From: Sphingobacterium sp. HMA12
GTDB lineage: Bacteria; Bacteroidota; Bacteroidia; Sphingobacteriales; Sphingobacteriaceae
Length of the DNA stretch: 64,000 nucleotides
Assembly (NCBI RefSeq): GCF_002933815.1
Contig: NZ_BEYR01000006.1
Coordinates: 186,001 to 250,000, forward strand
Direction: 5' to 3'
Positions within the stretch are counted from its first letter, which is position 1. Every line of letters begins with the position of its first letter. A program made the translations under genes and the position numbers. This document shows positions 1 through 9,073 of this stretch, one piece after another. The notes beneath the pieces are model-generated. The model did no database searches. It was not told the DNA's origin and saw only the letters and a program-made list of their open reading frames with translations.

Positions 1-1
1 T

Positions 2-742
2 GCAAATAGGGCAAAGTATTTAGGGGATCCTGATTTTATCAATGTCCCTGTGCAGCAACTGATAGATTCCACGAAGAATGCAGCTAAACTGAATCGGTTT
101 AATTTTCATCAGGCGACTTTAAGCAAAAACGTCAATGCGGATGTCATTCCGGGTTATGAGAGTGAGCAGACAACTCATTTCAATATTGTTGATGAGCAGG
201 GAAATGCTGTTGCCATCACCACCACACTCAATGATTCCTATGGATCCGGGGTTATCGTGGATGGTGCAGGATTTTTATTGAACAACGAAATGGATGATTT
301 CTCGGTAAAGACCGGCGTACCCAATATGTATGGCTTGACAGGAGAAAAAGCAAATGAAATTCAGCCCGGGAAAAGAATGCTGAGTTCCATGACACCGACC
401 ATTTTAGAAAAAGATGGCAAACTATTTATGGTGGTAGGGACACCGGGCGGATCAACGATTATTACCTCCGTTTTCCAGACCATATTAAATGTAATCGACT
501 TTGGTCAGAATGCACAGGCCGCCGTGAATTCACCCCGCTTTCATCATCAGTGGTTACCTGACCGCATTGATGTGGAGAAAGATGCGATTGATACAACACT
601 TCGAGACAAATTGACAAGGGATGGCTATGTAATAAATCCCCGGGGAACAATAGGACGTGTAGAAAACATTCTTATCCTTCCAAACGGCAAATTGCAGGCC
701 GGTGCCGATCCTCGTGGAGATGATACCGCAAAAGGATATTAA
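2..742 (+). CDS. ggt: gamma-glutamyltransferase, C-terminal part (cut by window edge)
   Basis: The reading frame is open to the left edge, so this is the 3' part of a longer gene. It holds the small-subunit region of gamma-glutamyltranspeptidase, an Ntn hydrolase that transfers or hydrolyses the gamma-glutamyl group of glutathione, usually in the periplasm. The frame shows EQTTHFNIVD, where the second Thr-containing pair marks the autocleavage site and nucleophilic Thr. GKRMLSSMTPTI and GGSTIITSV follow, both family landmarks that bind the gamma-glutamyl moiety. The end is normal, with a stop at 742, followed by a strong terminator. The family is certain; the exact substrate is inferred. Confidence 0.92.
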   Translation, partial: ANRAKYLGDPDFINVPVQQLIDSTKNAAKLNRFNFHQATLSKNVNADVIPGYESEQTTHFNIVDEQGNAVAITTTLNDSYGSGVIVDGAGFLLNNEMDDFSVKTGVPNMYGLTGEKANEIQPGKRMLSSMTPTILEKDGKLFMVVGTPGGSTIITSVFQTILNVIDFGQNAQAAVNSPRFHHQWLPDRIDVEKDAIDTTLRDKLTRDGYVINPRGTIGRVENILILPNGKLQAGADPRGDDTAKGY

Positions 743-750
743 ACATCAAA

Positions 751-786
751 ACAAAGGCTCATCTGGAATTCCAGATGAGCCTTTGT
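751..786. terminator. bidirectional terminator between ggt and groEL
   Basis: This is a perfect 36-nt palindrome: arms ACAAAGGCTCATCTGG with an AATT centre. It sits between two converging genes (stops at 742 and 811), so it should stop transcription from both sides. Confidence 0.85.
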
Positions 787-810
787 TATATCCAGATAGT
801 TTGGATGATC

Positions 811-2448
811 TTACATCATTCCACCCATACCACCACCCATTGGAGGAGCACCAGCACCTACAGGGTTTTCTTCAGCCTCATCAGCCAATACACACTCTGT
901 TGTCAACAACATTGAAGCAACTGAAGCTGCATTTTCCAAAGCAATACGAGATACTTTAGTAGGGTCGATTACACCTGCTGCGATTAAGTTCTCGTAACGG
1001 TCAGTACGTGCATTATAACCAAAGTCAGCTGTACCTTCTTTCACTTTTTGAACAATCACTGCACCTTCGATACCTGCGTTATTACAGATTTGACGTAAAG
1101 GCTCTTCGATAGCACGTTTGATAATGTCAATACCGATTTGCTCATCTTCGTTTTCACCTTTAAGGCTTACCAAAGCTTCAGTAGCACGGATAAATGCAAC
1201 ACCACCACCAGCAACGATACCTTCTTCAACTGCAGCGCGAGTTGCATGTAAAGCATCATCAACACGATCTTTCTTCTCTTTCATTTCGACCTCAGTAGTA
1301 GCACCTACGTATAATACGGCAACACCACCTGACAATTTTGCCAAACGCTCTTGTAATTTCTCGCGATCGTAGTCAGAAGTTGTTGTTTCGATTTGTGAAC
1401 GGATTTGAGCAACGCGAGCTTTGATGTCATCTACGTTACCGCCACCATTGATAATTGTCGTATTATCTTTGTCAACTTGAACTTTTTCAGCTTGACCCAA
1501 ATAAGATAACTCAGCATTCTCCAATTTGAAACCTCTTTCTTCAGAGATTACTGTACCACCAGTTAAGATAGCGATATCTTCTAACATTGCTTTACGACGG
1601 TCACCAAAGCCAGGAGCTTTTACAGCTGCCACTTTCAGTGAACCACGAATTTTATTGACAACTAATGTCGCAAGAGCTTCACCATCTAAGTCTTCAGCAA
1701 TGATCAACAATGGTTTACCAGTTTGAACTTGTTTTTCCAAGATAGGCAACAACTCCTTCATGTTGCTGATTTTCTTGTCGTAGATCAAAATGTAAGGGTT
1801 ATCTAATTCCGCTTCCATTTTGTCAGAGTTCGTAACAAAATATGGAGATAAATATCCACGGTCAAATTGCATACCTTCTACAGTTTTTACTTCTGTTTCA
1901 GTACCTTTTGCTTCTTCAACAGTGATAACACCATCGTTACCAACTTTTTCCATCGCTTGCGCGATCAAAGAACCGATTACCTCGTCGTTATTCGCAGAGA
2001 TAGCCGCTACTTGTTTGATTTTGTTGTTATCTTGACCAACTTCTTGAGATTGAGATTTCAAGTTAGCAACAACAGCTGCCACAGCTTTGTCAATACCACG
2101 TTTTAAATCCATTGGGTTAGCACCTGCTGCTACAGATTTGATACCCGGAGCAACGATTGCTTGTGCCAATACAGTAGCTGTAGTTGTACCGTCACCAGCT
2201 TGATCAGCAGTTTTGGAAGCAACTTCTTTTACCATTTGAGCACCCATATTTTCTAAAGCATCTTTCAATTCGATTTCTTTCGCAACTGAAACACCATCTT
2301 TAGTAATTACCGGTGCACCGAATTTCTTCTCAATAATTACGTTACGTCCTTTTGGACCTAATGTTACTTTAACAGCATTAGCTAAAGTGTCTACACCTTT
2401 TTTAAGGGCCTCACGAGCCTCAACGTTATATTTTACTTGTTTTGCCAT
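811..2448 (-). CDS. groEL: chaperonin GroEL (Hsp60)
   Basis: The 545-residue protein is the standard GroEL length. It has the N-terminal AKQVKYNVEAREALKKGVD start, the nucleotide-binding GDGTTTATVLAQ stretch near residue 87, the apical-domain GYLSPYFVTN region, and a C-terminal GGM-rich tail (GGGMGGMM). It forms the double-ring ATP-driven folding chamber in the cytoplasm and works with the GroES lid encoded 113 bp upstream. The groES-groEL gap is longer than in many genomes and no internal promoter is obvious, so a bicistronic mRNA is likely. Confidence 0.99.
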   Translation of the reverse strand: MAKQVKYNVEAREALKKGVDTLANAVKVTLGPKGRNVIIEKKFGAPVITKDGVSVAKEIELKDALENMGAQMVKEVASKTADQAGDGTTTATVLAQAIVAPGIKSVAAGANPMDLKRGIDKAVAAVVANLKSQSQEVGQDNNKIKQVAAISANNDEVIGSLIAQAMEKVGNDGVITVEEAKGTETEVKTVEGMQFDRGYLSPYFVTNSDKMEAELDNPYILIYDKKISNMKELLPILEKQVQTGKPLLIIAEDLDGEALATLVVNKIRGSLKVAAVKAPGFGDRRKAMLEDIAILTGGTVISEERGFKLENAELSYLGQAEKVQVDKDNTTIINGGGNVDDIKARVAQIRSQIETTTSDYDREKLQERLAKLSGGVAVLYVGATTEVEMKEKKDRVDDALHATRAAVEEGIVAGGGVAFIRATEALVSLKGENEDEQIGIDIIKRAIEEPLRQICNNAGIEGAVIVQKVKEGTADFGYNARTDRYENLIAAGVIDPTKVSRIALENAASVASMLLTTECVLADEAEENPVGAGAPPMGGGMGGMM

Positions 2449-2561
2449 TTCTTTAGTATTGAGTATTGAGCTATTGGTAGTAAGACGCTAATATGACAAG
2501 TCTCAACTACGCACTGCCTCAATTTTTTAAATTTAACTTTATAATTTTAACTTTTGACCGC

Positions 2562-2837
2562 TTAGATAACAGCGTAAATATCAGACTCACGCATAATTAA
2601 ATACTCTTTTCCTTCGTAAGTAATTTCAGTGCCTGCATATTTACCATATAAAACTTTGTCACCTACTTTTACAGTTAACGGCTCGTCAACTTTGCCAGTA
2701 CCTACAGCAACTACTGTACCTTGAGATGGTTTTTCTTTTGCTGTATCGGGAATATATAACCCTGAAGCTGTTTTTTCTTCTGCTGGAGCAGCTTCTACTA
2801 CTACTCTATCTCCGATAGGTTTGATACTTAATGCCAT
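2562..2837 (-). CDS. groES: co-chaperonin GroES (Hsp10)
   Basis: This 91-residue protein is typical of GroES. It has IKPIGDRVVVEAAPAEEKT followed by the mobile-loop region ASGLYIPDTAKEKPSQGTVVAVG, then KVLYGKYAGTEI-type strands. It forms the heptameric cap of GroEL. It is the first gene of the groESL operon. The upstream DNA (2838-3080) contains no CIRCE element that I can see, so heat control probably does not use HrcA-CIRCE. Confidence 0.98.
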   Translation of the reverse strand: MALSIKPIGDRVVVEAAPAEEKTASGLYIPDTAKEKPSQGTVVAVGTGKVDEPLTVKVGDKVLYGKYAGTEITYEGKEYLIMRESDIYAVI

Positions 2838-3085
2838 AATTAATTTACTTTTATCTGTTATTGAATTTATTGTTATGTTATAATCGTTATAAACACATCA
2901 TCTTTTATGCCAATTGTAAATAAGGTGATGTATAAGACAATTTTTCACCGAAAACTTAACATATCAATAAAGAAAAGCGGATTTTGCTGTCACACTGTCA
3001 CTGTTTGTCTGACATCCTTACAAAACCATGTTGGCCATTCCGACGATACTTTGATAATTAAACTGACAAACCCGCGTATAACAAA

Positions 3086-3120
3086 AAAAGGCCTCGTCTA
3101 AATGGTAGACGAGGCCTTTT
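3086..3120 (-). terminator. terminator after secG
   Basis: Arms of 15 nt (3086-3100 and 3106-3120, core AAAAGGCCTCGTCTA) enclose a 5-nt loop. The A-rich left arm gives a U-tract for minus-strand transcripts leaving secG, which stops at 3139. Confidence 0.85.
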
Positions 3121-3138
3121 GAATTTCTTTGTTCGCAA

Positions 3139-3558
3139 CTATTTTTTTGCTTCTTCAGCTGGCTTAGCTGCTGGCGTTGTCGCCGGAGTTTTTTGCTCTG
3201 ATTGCGCTGGAGCAGCTTGCTCTTGTCCTACTGGAGCACCTGCAGGTTTCTGTGCTGGCGTACCCAAGTTCAAAGGTCCCTGTTGTTGTGCCGGAGCTTC
3301 AATTTGACCACCCAAGCCACCTTTAGATGTACTTGGTGCTGTTCCCATAATGTTAACACCCAAACTAAAAATCATAATAGCGATAACCATGATCCATGTA
3401 CCTTTTTCCAAAAAGTCTCCTGTACGTTTTACACCCATTAGATTTGTTCCACCGGAAAAACCAGATGATAAACCACCTCCTTTTGGATTTTGGATTAAAA
3501 CCAAAAATGCTAAAATAATACTAGCTAATATGATAAGACCAATTAATAATCCTTGCAT
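3139..3558 (-). CDS. secG: protein translocase subunit SecG
   Basis: The protein is 139 residues with two membrane segments (about residues 2-22 and 51-72) separated by the SecG signature IQNPKGGGLSSGFSGG. It is the accessory subunit of the SecYEG protein channel in the inner membrane. After residue 75 comes a long Pro/Ala/Gln/Lys-rich tail ending EEAKK, which looks disordered and is longer than the E. coli form. It is the last gene of the run from miaB and is followed by a terminator. Its start lies 12 bp after the stop of the preceding TPR gene. Confidence 0.95.
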   Translation of the reverse strand: MQGLLIGLIILASIILAFLVLIQNPKGGGLSSGFSGGTNLMGVKRTGDFLEKGTWIMVIAIMIFSLGVNIMGTAPSTSKGGLGGQIEAPAQQQGPLNLGTPAQKPAGAPVGQEQAAPAQSEQKTPATTPAAKPAEEAKK

Positions 3559-3570
3559 CTCTTTATGTAA

Positions 3571-4644
3571 TTAATTTAATTTCTTTTCTAATTCTGTTAT
3601 GCGTGCCGCAAAGTAAGCATTTTTTTCTGGATATTTCAAAACTAATTTTTCGTAAACCTCTATTGCTTTAGGATATAAACCCTGTTCGGTATATATTTTT
3701 GCAAGGGTCTCCGTTACCAGTGAATGCTGATCTTCCGAGCTTTTTCTAGCCTTATTCTCCAAATCCAACTTTTCAGCCTGTAGTGGTTGTATCATAGGCT
3801 CCTCGCGGATAAATTTCTCGATCACTTCATCCGTTTTGCGCGGAATCTGGAAAGCAATTGTTGTTTTCACCTCATCGCTGAGTTTTGCCTCCGGCGATTG
3901 CAGATGGAAAATATTTTCCCGAATCTGTTGATCCAATAGCTGACTATCCAATTTTTCATGAATCTTGGCAATATCATCATTTGATGGTGTCATAGGACCC
4001 AAAGGTGATTTTACATAAGGCTGATAGGTTTCAGCATATTCAAGTCGCGTTTTATGCAACCACCACAAGAAACTATAGGGCATTGTATCATCATCATAGA
4101 CCGAGACACGTTCCTGTGTATCCTTGAGTGGCTGAATAGCTGTTTCAGAAGATATCGGCTCAGCTATTTCTGGTTCCTCAACCGGGGCGACCTGTTTTTT
4201 TGCTTCACTCGAACGAAAATAGTCTTGCGCTACACCTGCTTGAATCAAACGGTCCAATTCATCTGTCTTTTCCACGACCTTTTCAACTTCAGTTTCCACC
4301 ACCTCAACTTCGGTCTCAGCCACTACTGTTGCCTCAACATCTTCATCAAAGTCGTCCTCAAGAATTATGATATCCTCCAATTGGATCTCTTCCCTCGCTA
4401 GCGTTGGTCTGCTATGCACAAATTCGTACAACCAGTTTGGAGACGAAGCATAAAGCAATGTAAACGATAAATTCTGGACAGGTTTGCTTTCACCAAAAAC
4501 TTTACGCTCATAAATAAATCGTAAACTTTGCGCATACGGATATTTTTCAATCAAGCCCAAAATCATTTCCTCATCAACAGATTCCGGATGATTGATCGCT
4601 CGAAAAAAAAGCTCATTATTCGATAGTGGCATAGTCGTATTCAT
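3571..4644 (-). CDS. TPR-containing hypothetical protein between lptE and secG
   Basis: The protein has 357 residues and no signal peptide. The N-terminal 80 residues (NELFFRAINHPE, IEKYPYAQSLRFIYERK) look like a compact helical domain. The middle, about residues 95-180, is Glu/Val-rich and low in complexity. The C-terminus has a single clear tetratricopeptide repeat (LAKIYTEQGLYPKAIEVYEK). No enzyme motif is visible. It sits 12 bp from both lptE and secG, so it is co-transcribed with envelope-export genes, and a scaffold role in envelope assembly is a guess from context only. Confidence 0.85.
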   Translation of the reverse strand: MNTTMPLSNNELFFRAINHPESVDEEMILGLIEKYPYAQSLRFIYERKVFGESKPVQNLSFTLLYASSPNWLYEFVHSRPTLAREEIQLEDIIILEDDFDEDVEATVVAETEVEVVETEVEKVVEKTDELDRLIQAGVAQDYFRSSEAKKQVAPVEEPEIAEPISSETAIQPLKDTQERVSVYDDDTMPYSFLWWLHKTRLEYAETYQPYVKSPLGPMTPSNDDIAKIHEKLDSQLLDQQIRENIFHLQSPEAKLSDEVKTTIAFQIPRKTDEVIEKFIREEPMIQPLQAEKLDLENKARKSSEDQHSLVTETLAKIYTEQGLYPKAIEVYEKLVLKYPEKNAYFAARITELEKKLN

Positions 4645-4656
4645 CTTGGGATAAGA

Positions 4657-5172
4657 TTACCAGTTGGCAAACGCCTTATTATAAATATCCTCTGTCAACA
4701 TCTGGATAACCTCCTTACCCAAGCTCTCTTCCTGTGCACTCTGAAGATTTCCAGCAAATTCTTTGAAGCGTGTAAAAGGCTGTTCAAAGTCGTCTTTTGG
4801 GTTAATCTTATTGTGGTAAGAAACTTTAATGGTAATAGTCAATCTATTCATTGCAGCCCGATCCGTCCCTGCTTCAACAGCTGCAGGACTGATCGTATAA
4901 TCTGTAATGAACCCTTCAAAAGTAGCATCACCATCTTGGTTGACCTGACTTAATCGGGATTGATTGCGAATACGCTCCTTTAATGCCTCCGTAAAATTCT
5001 GGCTTAAAGTTGGATAAACCAAAGGCGCAATATTTTCGAAATATTGAATATTGACGGTCTTCATCCCTTCTGGAATAGATCCTCCCGTAAATCCATATTT
5101 TACACCACAACTGTTCATTATGAATAGAAAAGCGGTCGTGAGCAAGGTATATAAAATTCTTCTTGACAACAT
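4657..5172 (-). CDS. lptE: LPS assembly lipoprotein LptE
   Basis: This is a small outer-membrane lipoprotein that plugs the LptD barrel and helps insert lipopolysaccharide. The N-terminus has a hydrophobic stretch followed by the lipobox FIMNSC, then YGFTGGSIPEGMKTVNIQYFEN, the opening seen in Bacteroidetes LptE. YPTLSQNFTEALKERI and a C-terminal helix complete the fold. The ATG at 5172 is preferred over an in-frame TTG two codons upstream. It follows the sigma-54 activator gene by 10 bp and is co-directional with secG. Confidence 0.85.
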   Translation of the reverse strand: MLSRRILYTLLTTAFLFIMNSCGVKYGFTGGSIPEGMKTVNIQYFENIAPLVYPTLSQNFTEALKERIRNQSRLSQVNQDGDATFEGFITDYTISPAAVEAGTDRAAMNRLTITIKVSYHNKINPKDDFEQPFTRFKEFAGNLQSAQEESLGKEVIQMLTEDIYNKAFANW

Positions 5173-5182
5173 CTGCAAAACC

Positions 5183-6460
5183 TTAGTCTAAATTTAAGTC
5201 TTTAATTTTCCTATACAAAGTCCTCTCGGAAATCCCTAATTCTTGGGCCGCTGCCTTGCGTTTGCCGCGGTGTTTTTTCAGGGCTTTCTTGATAAGATCA
5301 GATTCCTTGTCCACCAAGGACAAAGACTCTTCCACTTCCTGTGCATCTTGCAGATACTCATCTTGCGCAACAGGATTCTTCAAGACATTTGCCGTATTAT
5401 TATTAGGCGAATGTATCGTCAGTGTCGGCGCAATACCGTATCCTTCGGCATCGGATTTTATCTGGGGTTCAATTTCCTGATAGAGCTGATTTATATAAGG
5501 CGAATTTTGATCGAACGTTGAAGAATCCACGCCTTTCTGGATCAGCTCAACAACGAGTTTTTTGAGATCGACCATATCTTTCTTCATATCGAAAAGAACC
5601 TTATAAAGCAGATCTCTTTCTGAAAAATCTTCTTTTGCACTATTATTTGATGAAACTATAGCCGGTAAACTCGTCCGCGATTCATTTGGCAAATAGTTTT
5701 GCAGGGTATGCGCATCAACAACACGTTCTTTCTCCAAAACGGCAATCTGTTCGGCCACATTTTTTAATTGACGCACATTTCCCGGCCAATTATAGTTGCG
5801 CAGCATATTTTGAGCATCTTCAGTCAATTGCACTCCGGGAGAGCGGTATTTTTCCGAAAAATCGACAATAAACTTACGAAACAATAAATTGATATCTTCA
5901 GGGCGTTCCCTAAGTGAAGGGACACGCAGCGGCACGGTGTTCAGACGGTAATACAAATCTTCCCGAAACTTACCTTTTTGGACAGCTTCAAACATGTTGA
6001 CGTTTGTCGCGGCAACCACACGTACATTCGTTTTCTGTACTTTTGATGATCCTACACGAATGTACTCTCCGGATTCTAAAACACGTAGTAATCGGGCTTG
6101 CGTGCCCAAAGGGAGCTCCCCGACCTCGTCCAAGAAAATTGTTCCGCCATCAACGACTTCAAAATAGCCCTTACGTGCCTCATGAGCTCCGGTAAAAGAA
6201 CCTTTTTCATGGCCGAATAATTCGGAATCTATTGTTCCCTCCGGTATCGCCCCACAGTTGACCGCTATAAACGGCCCATGCTTACGGGAACTCAATTGAT
6301 GGATAATATGCGAAAAAACTTCTTTACCACTACCGCTTTCACCTTGTATTAATACAGAAATATCAGTTGGAGCCACCTGCCGGGCAATGTCTATCGCCCG
6401 ATTTAACAACGGTGAATTACCGATGATTCCAAACCTATTTTTTATATCTTGATTATCCAT
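5183..6460 (-). CDS. sigma-54-type transcriptional activator without a receiver domain
   Basis: The 425-residue protein begins almost directly with the AAA+ domain (residues about 8-235). Walker A is GESGSGKE. The sigma-54 contact loop is GSFTGA in place of the usual GAFTGA. Walker B is GGTIFLDEVGE, and an arginine-finger region (LYYRLNTVPLRVPSLRER) is present. A poorly conserved linker of about 150 residues follows, then a Fis-type helix-turn-helix (RKAAAQELGISERTLYRKI) at the very end. There is no N-terminal receiver, GAF or PAS domain, so activity may be set by its level or by a partner. It lies 37 bp downstream of miaB and just ahead of lptE. Confidence 0.93.
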   Translation of the reverse strand: MDNQDIKNRFGIIGNSPLLNRAIDIARQVAPTDISVLIQGESGSGKEVFSHIIHQLSSRKHGPFIAVNCGAIPEGTIDSELFGHEKGSFTGAHEARKGYFEVVDGGTIFLDEVGELPLGTQARLLRVLESGEYIRVGSSKVQKTNVRVVAATNVNMFEAVQKGKFREDLYYRLNTVPLRVPSLRERPEDINLLFRKFIVDFSEKYRSPGVQLTEDAQNMLRNYNWPGNVRQLKNVAEQIAVLEKERVVDAHTLQNYLPNESRTSLPAIVSSNNSAKEDFSERDLLYKVLFDMKKDMVDLKKLVVELIQKGVDSSTFDQNSPYINQLYQEIEPQIKSDAEGYGIAPTLTIHSPNNNTANVLKNPVAQDEYLQDAQEVEESLSLVDKESDLIKKALKKHRGKRKAAAQELGISERTLYRKIKDLNLD

Positions 6461-6497
6461 AAATTTCCAGTTGGAAATAAATTTATATTAAGTTTTC

Positions 6498-7934
6498 TTA
6501 ATCAACAATTTTACCGAGCAAGGTTGCCGACGTACATGATTCAACAAGCACGTTGACATAATCACCCTGTTTGTAACGAGGATCTATAGGAAATACAACT
6601 AAGGCATTTTGATCATTACGACCACAGAAATCAAACTCAGATCGCTTTGAAAAACCCTCTATAAGGACTTTACATATCTTTCCAATAAAGTGCTGGTAAC
6701 GATATAAACTATGGTCACGCTGTTTGTTGATTACCTCAGTCAAACGACGTTTTTTGACATCCTCTGGAATATCATCCGCATAGCGCTTCGCAGCTAATGT
6801 ACCCGGTCTTTCCGAATAAGCAAACATGTACGCAAAGTCATATTTCACATAATCCATCATGGATAATGTTTCCTGATGTTCTGCTTCTGTTTCTGTACAG
6901 AAACCCGTAATAACATCAGTAGAAATCGCACAATCCGGAATAATTTTGCGGATAGCGTCTACACGTTCCATATACCACTCCCGATCGTAAGTACGATTCA
7001 TCAGTTCCAAAACCCTGGAATTTCCGGATTGTACCGGCAAATGGATGTAGTTACAAACATTTTCATGTGAGGCAATCGCATATAAAACCTCGTCTGTAAT
7101 ATCTTTTGGATGGGAAGTCGAAAAACGAACGCGTAAAAGCGGGCTCACCTCAGCTACCATGGTCAATAACTTGGCAAACGTTACCGTTTCGCCCGGCGTT
7201 TCACCTTCTGCAACGGGTGCTGTATACTTATAGGAATCCACGTTTTGACCCAATAAGGTCACTTCTTTATATCCGGCATTGAATAAATCCTGTGCCTCTT
7301 TCACAATAGAATGAGGATCACGGCTGCGCTCACGTCCACGGGTAAAAGGAACCACACAGAATGAACACATATTATCACAACCACGCATGATCGAAATGAA
7401 GGCTGTCACACCATTTGAATTTAGACGAACCGGATTAATATCGGCATAAGTCTCCTCACGTGACAGCAGTACATTCACTGCCTTTGCACCATCATCAACC
7501 TTATCAATCAAGTTAGGAAGATCACGATACGCATCAGGACCTACCACAACATCAACTAATTTTTCTTCTTCAAGAAACTTCGATTTTAAACGCTCGGCCA
7601 TACAGCCCAGCACACCAACGATCATTCCGGGGTTTCTGGTCTTAGCCGCCTCAAATTCTTTCAGTCGATTACGAACACGCTGCTCTGCATTCTCCCGGAT
7701 TGAACAAGTATTAATAAAGACAACATCTGCTTCCTGATAATTTTTTGTTGTCTCAAAACCTTTATCCAACAAAATAGAAGCAACGATCTCACTATCCGAG
7801 AAGTTCATTTGGCAACCGTAACTTTCAATGTACAGTTTACGCCCATTACTGATCTTTGGATCCTGTTCTAATAACAATGCCTCACCCTGACGAGATTCGT
7901 CGTGTTCCTTAGTTGTATGTGTTAAATCTAGCAT
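6498..7934 (-). CDS. miaB: tRNA-2-methylthio-N6-dimethylallyladenosine synthase MiaB
   Basis: This radical-SAM methylthiotransferase modifies A37 of tRNAs that read U-starting codons. The 478-residue protein shows the N-terminal MTTase domain (YGCQMNFSDSE and NTCSIRENAEQ supply cluster cysteines). The radical-SAM CxxxCxxC is in RGCDNMCSFCVVPF, and the protein ends in a TRAM domain (about residues 410-478). It appears to be the first gene of the run miaB, activator, lptE, TPR gene, secG. A -7-like box lies 21 bp upstream. Confidence 0.97.
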   Translation of the reverse strand: MLDLTHTTKEHDESRQGEALLLEQDPKISNGRKLYIESYGCQMNFSDSEIVASILLDKGFETTKNYQEADVVFINTCSIRENAEQRVRNRLKEFEAAKTRNPGMIVGVLGCMAERLKSKFLEEEKLVDVVVGPDAYRDLPNLIDKVDDGAKAVNVLLSREETYADINPVRLNSNGVTAFISIMRGCDNMCSFCVVPFTRGRERSRDPHSIVKEAQDLFNAGYKEVTLLGQNVDSYKYTAPVAEGETPGETVTFAKLLTMVAEVSPLLRVRFSTSHPKDITDEVLYAIASHENVCNYIHLPVQSGNSRVLELMNRTYDREWYMERVDAIRKIIPDCAISTDVITGFCTETEAEHQETLSMMDYVKYDFAYMFAYSERPGTLAAKRYADDIPEDVKKRRLTEVINKQRDHSLYRYQHFIGKICKVLIEGFSKRSEFDFCGRNDQNALVVFPIDPRYKQGDYVNVLVESCTSATLLGKIVD

Positions 7935-7954
7935 AGCTCAATTTTCAAAGACTA

Positions 7955-7962
7955 CAAAGTTA
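7955..7962 (-). promoter_or_regulatory. candidate -7 box for miaB
   Basis: On the minus strand the sequence reads TAACTTTG, an exact match to the Bacteroidetes TAnnTTTG consensus, 20 nt before the miaB ATG. I see no good TTTG at -33, so support is partial. Confidence 0.35.
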
Positions 7963-8070
7963 GAAATTAAAATCCATATAATGACAGTTTGTCAGCCAGA
8001 AATATGGTTTATACTTTGTCAAATTTCTGAGTAAATAATTTATCTCGTGGGGGGCTGATAGGATATTTTA

Positions 8071-8110
8071 CAAAAAAGGCACGGATAAATTTCCGTGCCT
8101 TTATTTTTTT
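8071..8110 (-). terminator. terminator after the OmpA-family gene
   Basis: Arms AAAGGCACGGA (8075-8085) and TCCGTGCCTTT (8092-8102) flank a short loop. Both flanks carry A/T runs, so the hairpin could work in both directions, but the gene ending toward it is the OmpA-family lipoprotein. Confidence 0.8.
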
Positions 8111-8183
8111 CGAAATTCAACAATTTACTCCTGCCGGAGCGTTACACAATATAGCGTCTCGCGGGAACAAACTGCTCAGTGCG

Positions 8184-8873
8184 TTATTGACCTGCTTGTT
8201 GTTTCGCTTCTTTCTTCATTTGATCGCCAGCCACGATAACAATCTCCACACGACGGTTTTGCGCACGTCCTGCTTCTGTATCGTTACTTGCAATTGGTTC
8301 AGAGAAGTTTCTGCCTTCAGTTTTAATACGCGAAGAAGCCAACCCTTTAGATACAGCAAATGCACGTACCGCATTTGCACGGTCTAAAGAAACTTTGTCA
8401 TTCGCAGCTAAAGTACCTACATTATCTGTGTGTCCGATAACCAAAATTTCTGTCCCTTGTTCCTTATTTAAAGTGGTAACCAAGTTTGCGATATTATCTT
8501 TCGCAGTGGCTTTCAAATCAGATTTATTGAAATCAAATAAAATACCTGAATCAAATTTCACAACAATACCTTCTGCAGATTGAGTTACTTCAGCACCTTC
8601 AACAGTTTTAGAGATCTCAGCTGCTTGTTTATCCATTTTCTTACCGATCAATACACCGGCTGCACCACCAATGGCCGCACCTGCTAATGTACCAATAGCC
8701 GTATTACCAGCCTTACCACCAATTAATGCTCCTAAAGCACCACCCGCTACACCACCGATTACACCACCTTTAGTCGTATTATTTGTATTTTGGATTGTAG
8801 AACAACTTCCAAATAACATAGCCGAGGTTGCAACAGTCAAACCAAATACAGCTAATTTTCTATTCATTTTCAT
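8184..8873 (-). CDS. OmpA-family outer-membrane lipoprotein with glycine-zipper region
   Basis: The 229-residue protein begins with a lipoprotein signal (lipobox LFGSC around residue 24). A Gly/Ala-rich glycine-zipper membrane segment follows (GGVAGGALGALIGGKAGN, about residues 37-80). The C-terminal OmpA domain (about residues 105-220) has the peptidoglycan-binding signature VIGHTDNVGTLAANDKVSLDRA and ends NRRVEIVI. It probably links the outer membrane to the cell wall. It stands alone with its own terminator. Confidence 0.93.
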   Translation of the reverse strand: MKMNRKLAVFGLTVATSAMLFGSCSTIQNTNNTTKGGVIGGVAGGALGALIGGKAGNTAIGTLAGAAIGGAAGVLIGKKMDKQAAEISKTVEGAEVTQSAEGIVVKFDSGILFDFNKSDLKATAKDNIANLVTTLNKEQGTEILVIGHTDNVGTLAANDKVSLDRANAVRAFAVSKGLASSRIKTEGRNFSEPIASNDTEAGRAQNRRVEIVIVAGDQMKKEAKQQAGQ

Positions 8874-9073
8874 ATCTATCTAAGACTTTTAATATTCAAA
8901 CTAAATACTGTTCATGTTAAAATCAAACAAAGTGCCAAAAGCATCCTTTTTCAACTTTTTTGTTACGATACTCCCAAAAAGGCATTACAACGTGGCTAAA
9001 TGAAGACAATTCGCTACAAATAATCCCGATGCTCACTGTTCACAAGAACTAACAGTATGAAAAGGAAATTGTT

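Noticed and set aside
2838..3080. CIRCE element (TTAGCACTC-N9-GAGTGCTAA) ahead of groES
   Set aside because: I looked for it and found only a short TTATAA-TCG-TTATAA symmetry at 2878-2892, too weak to call an operator.
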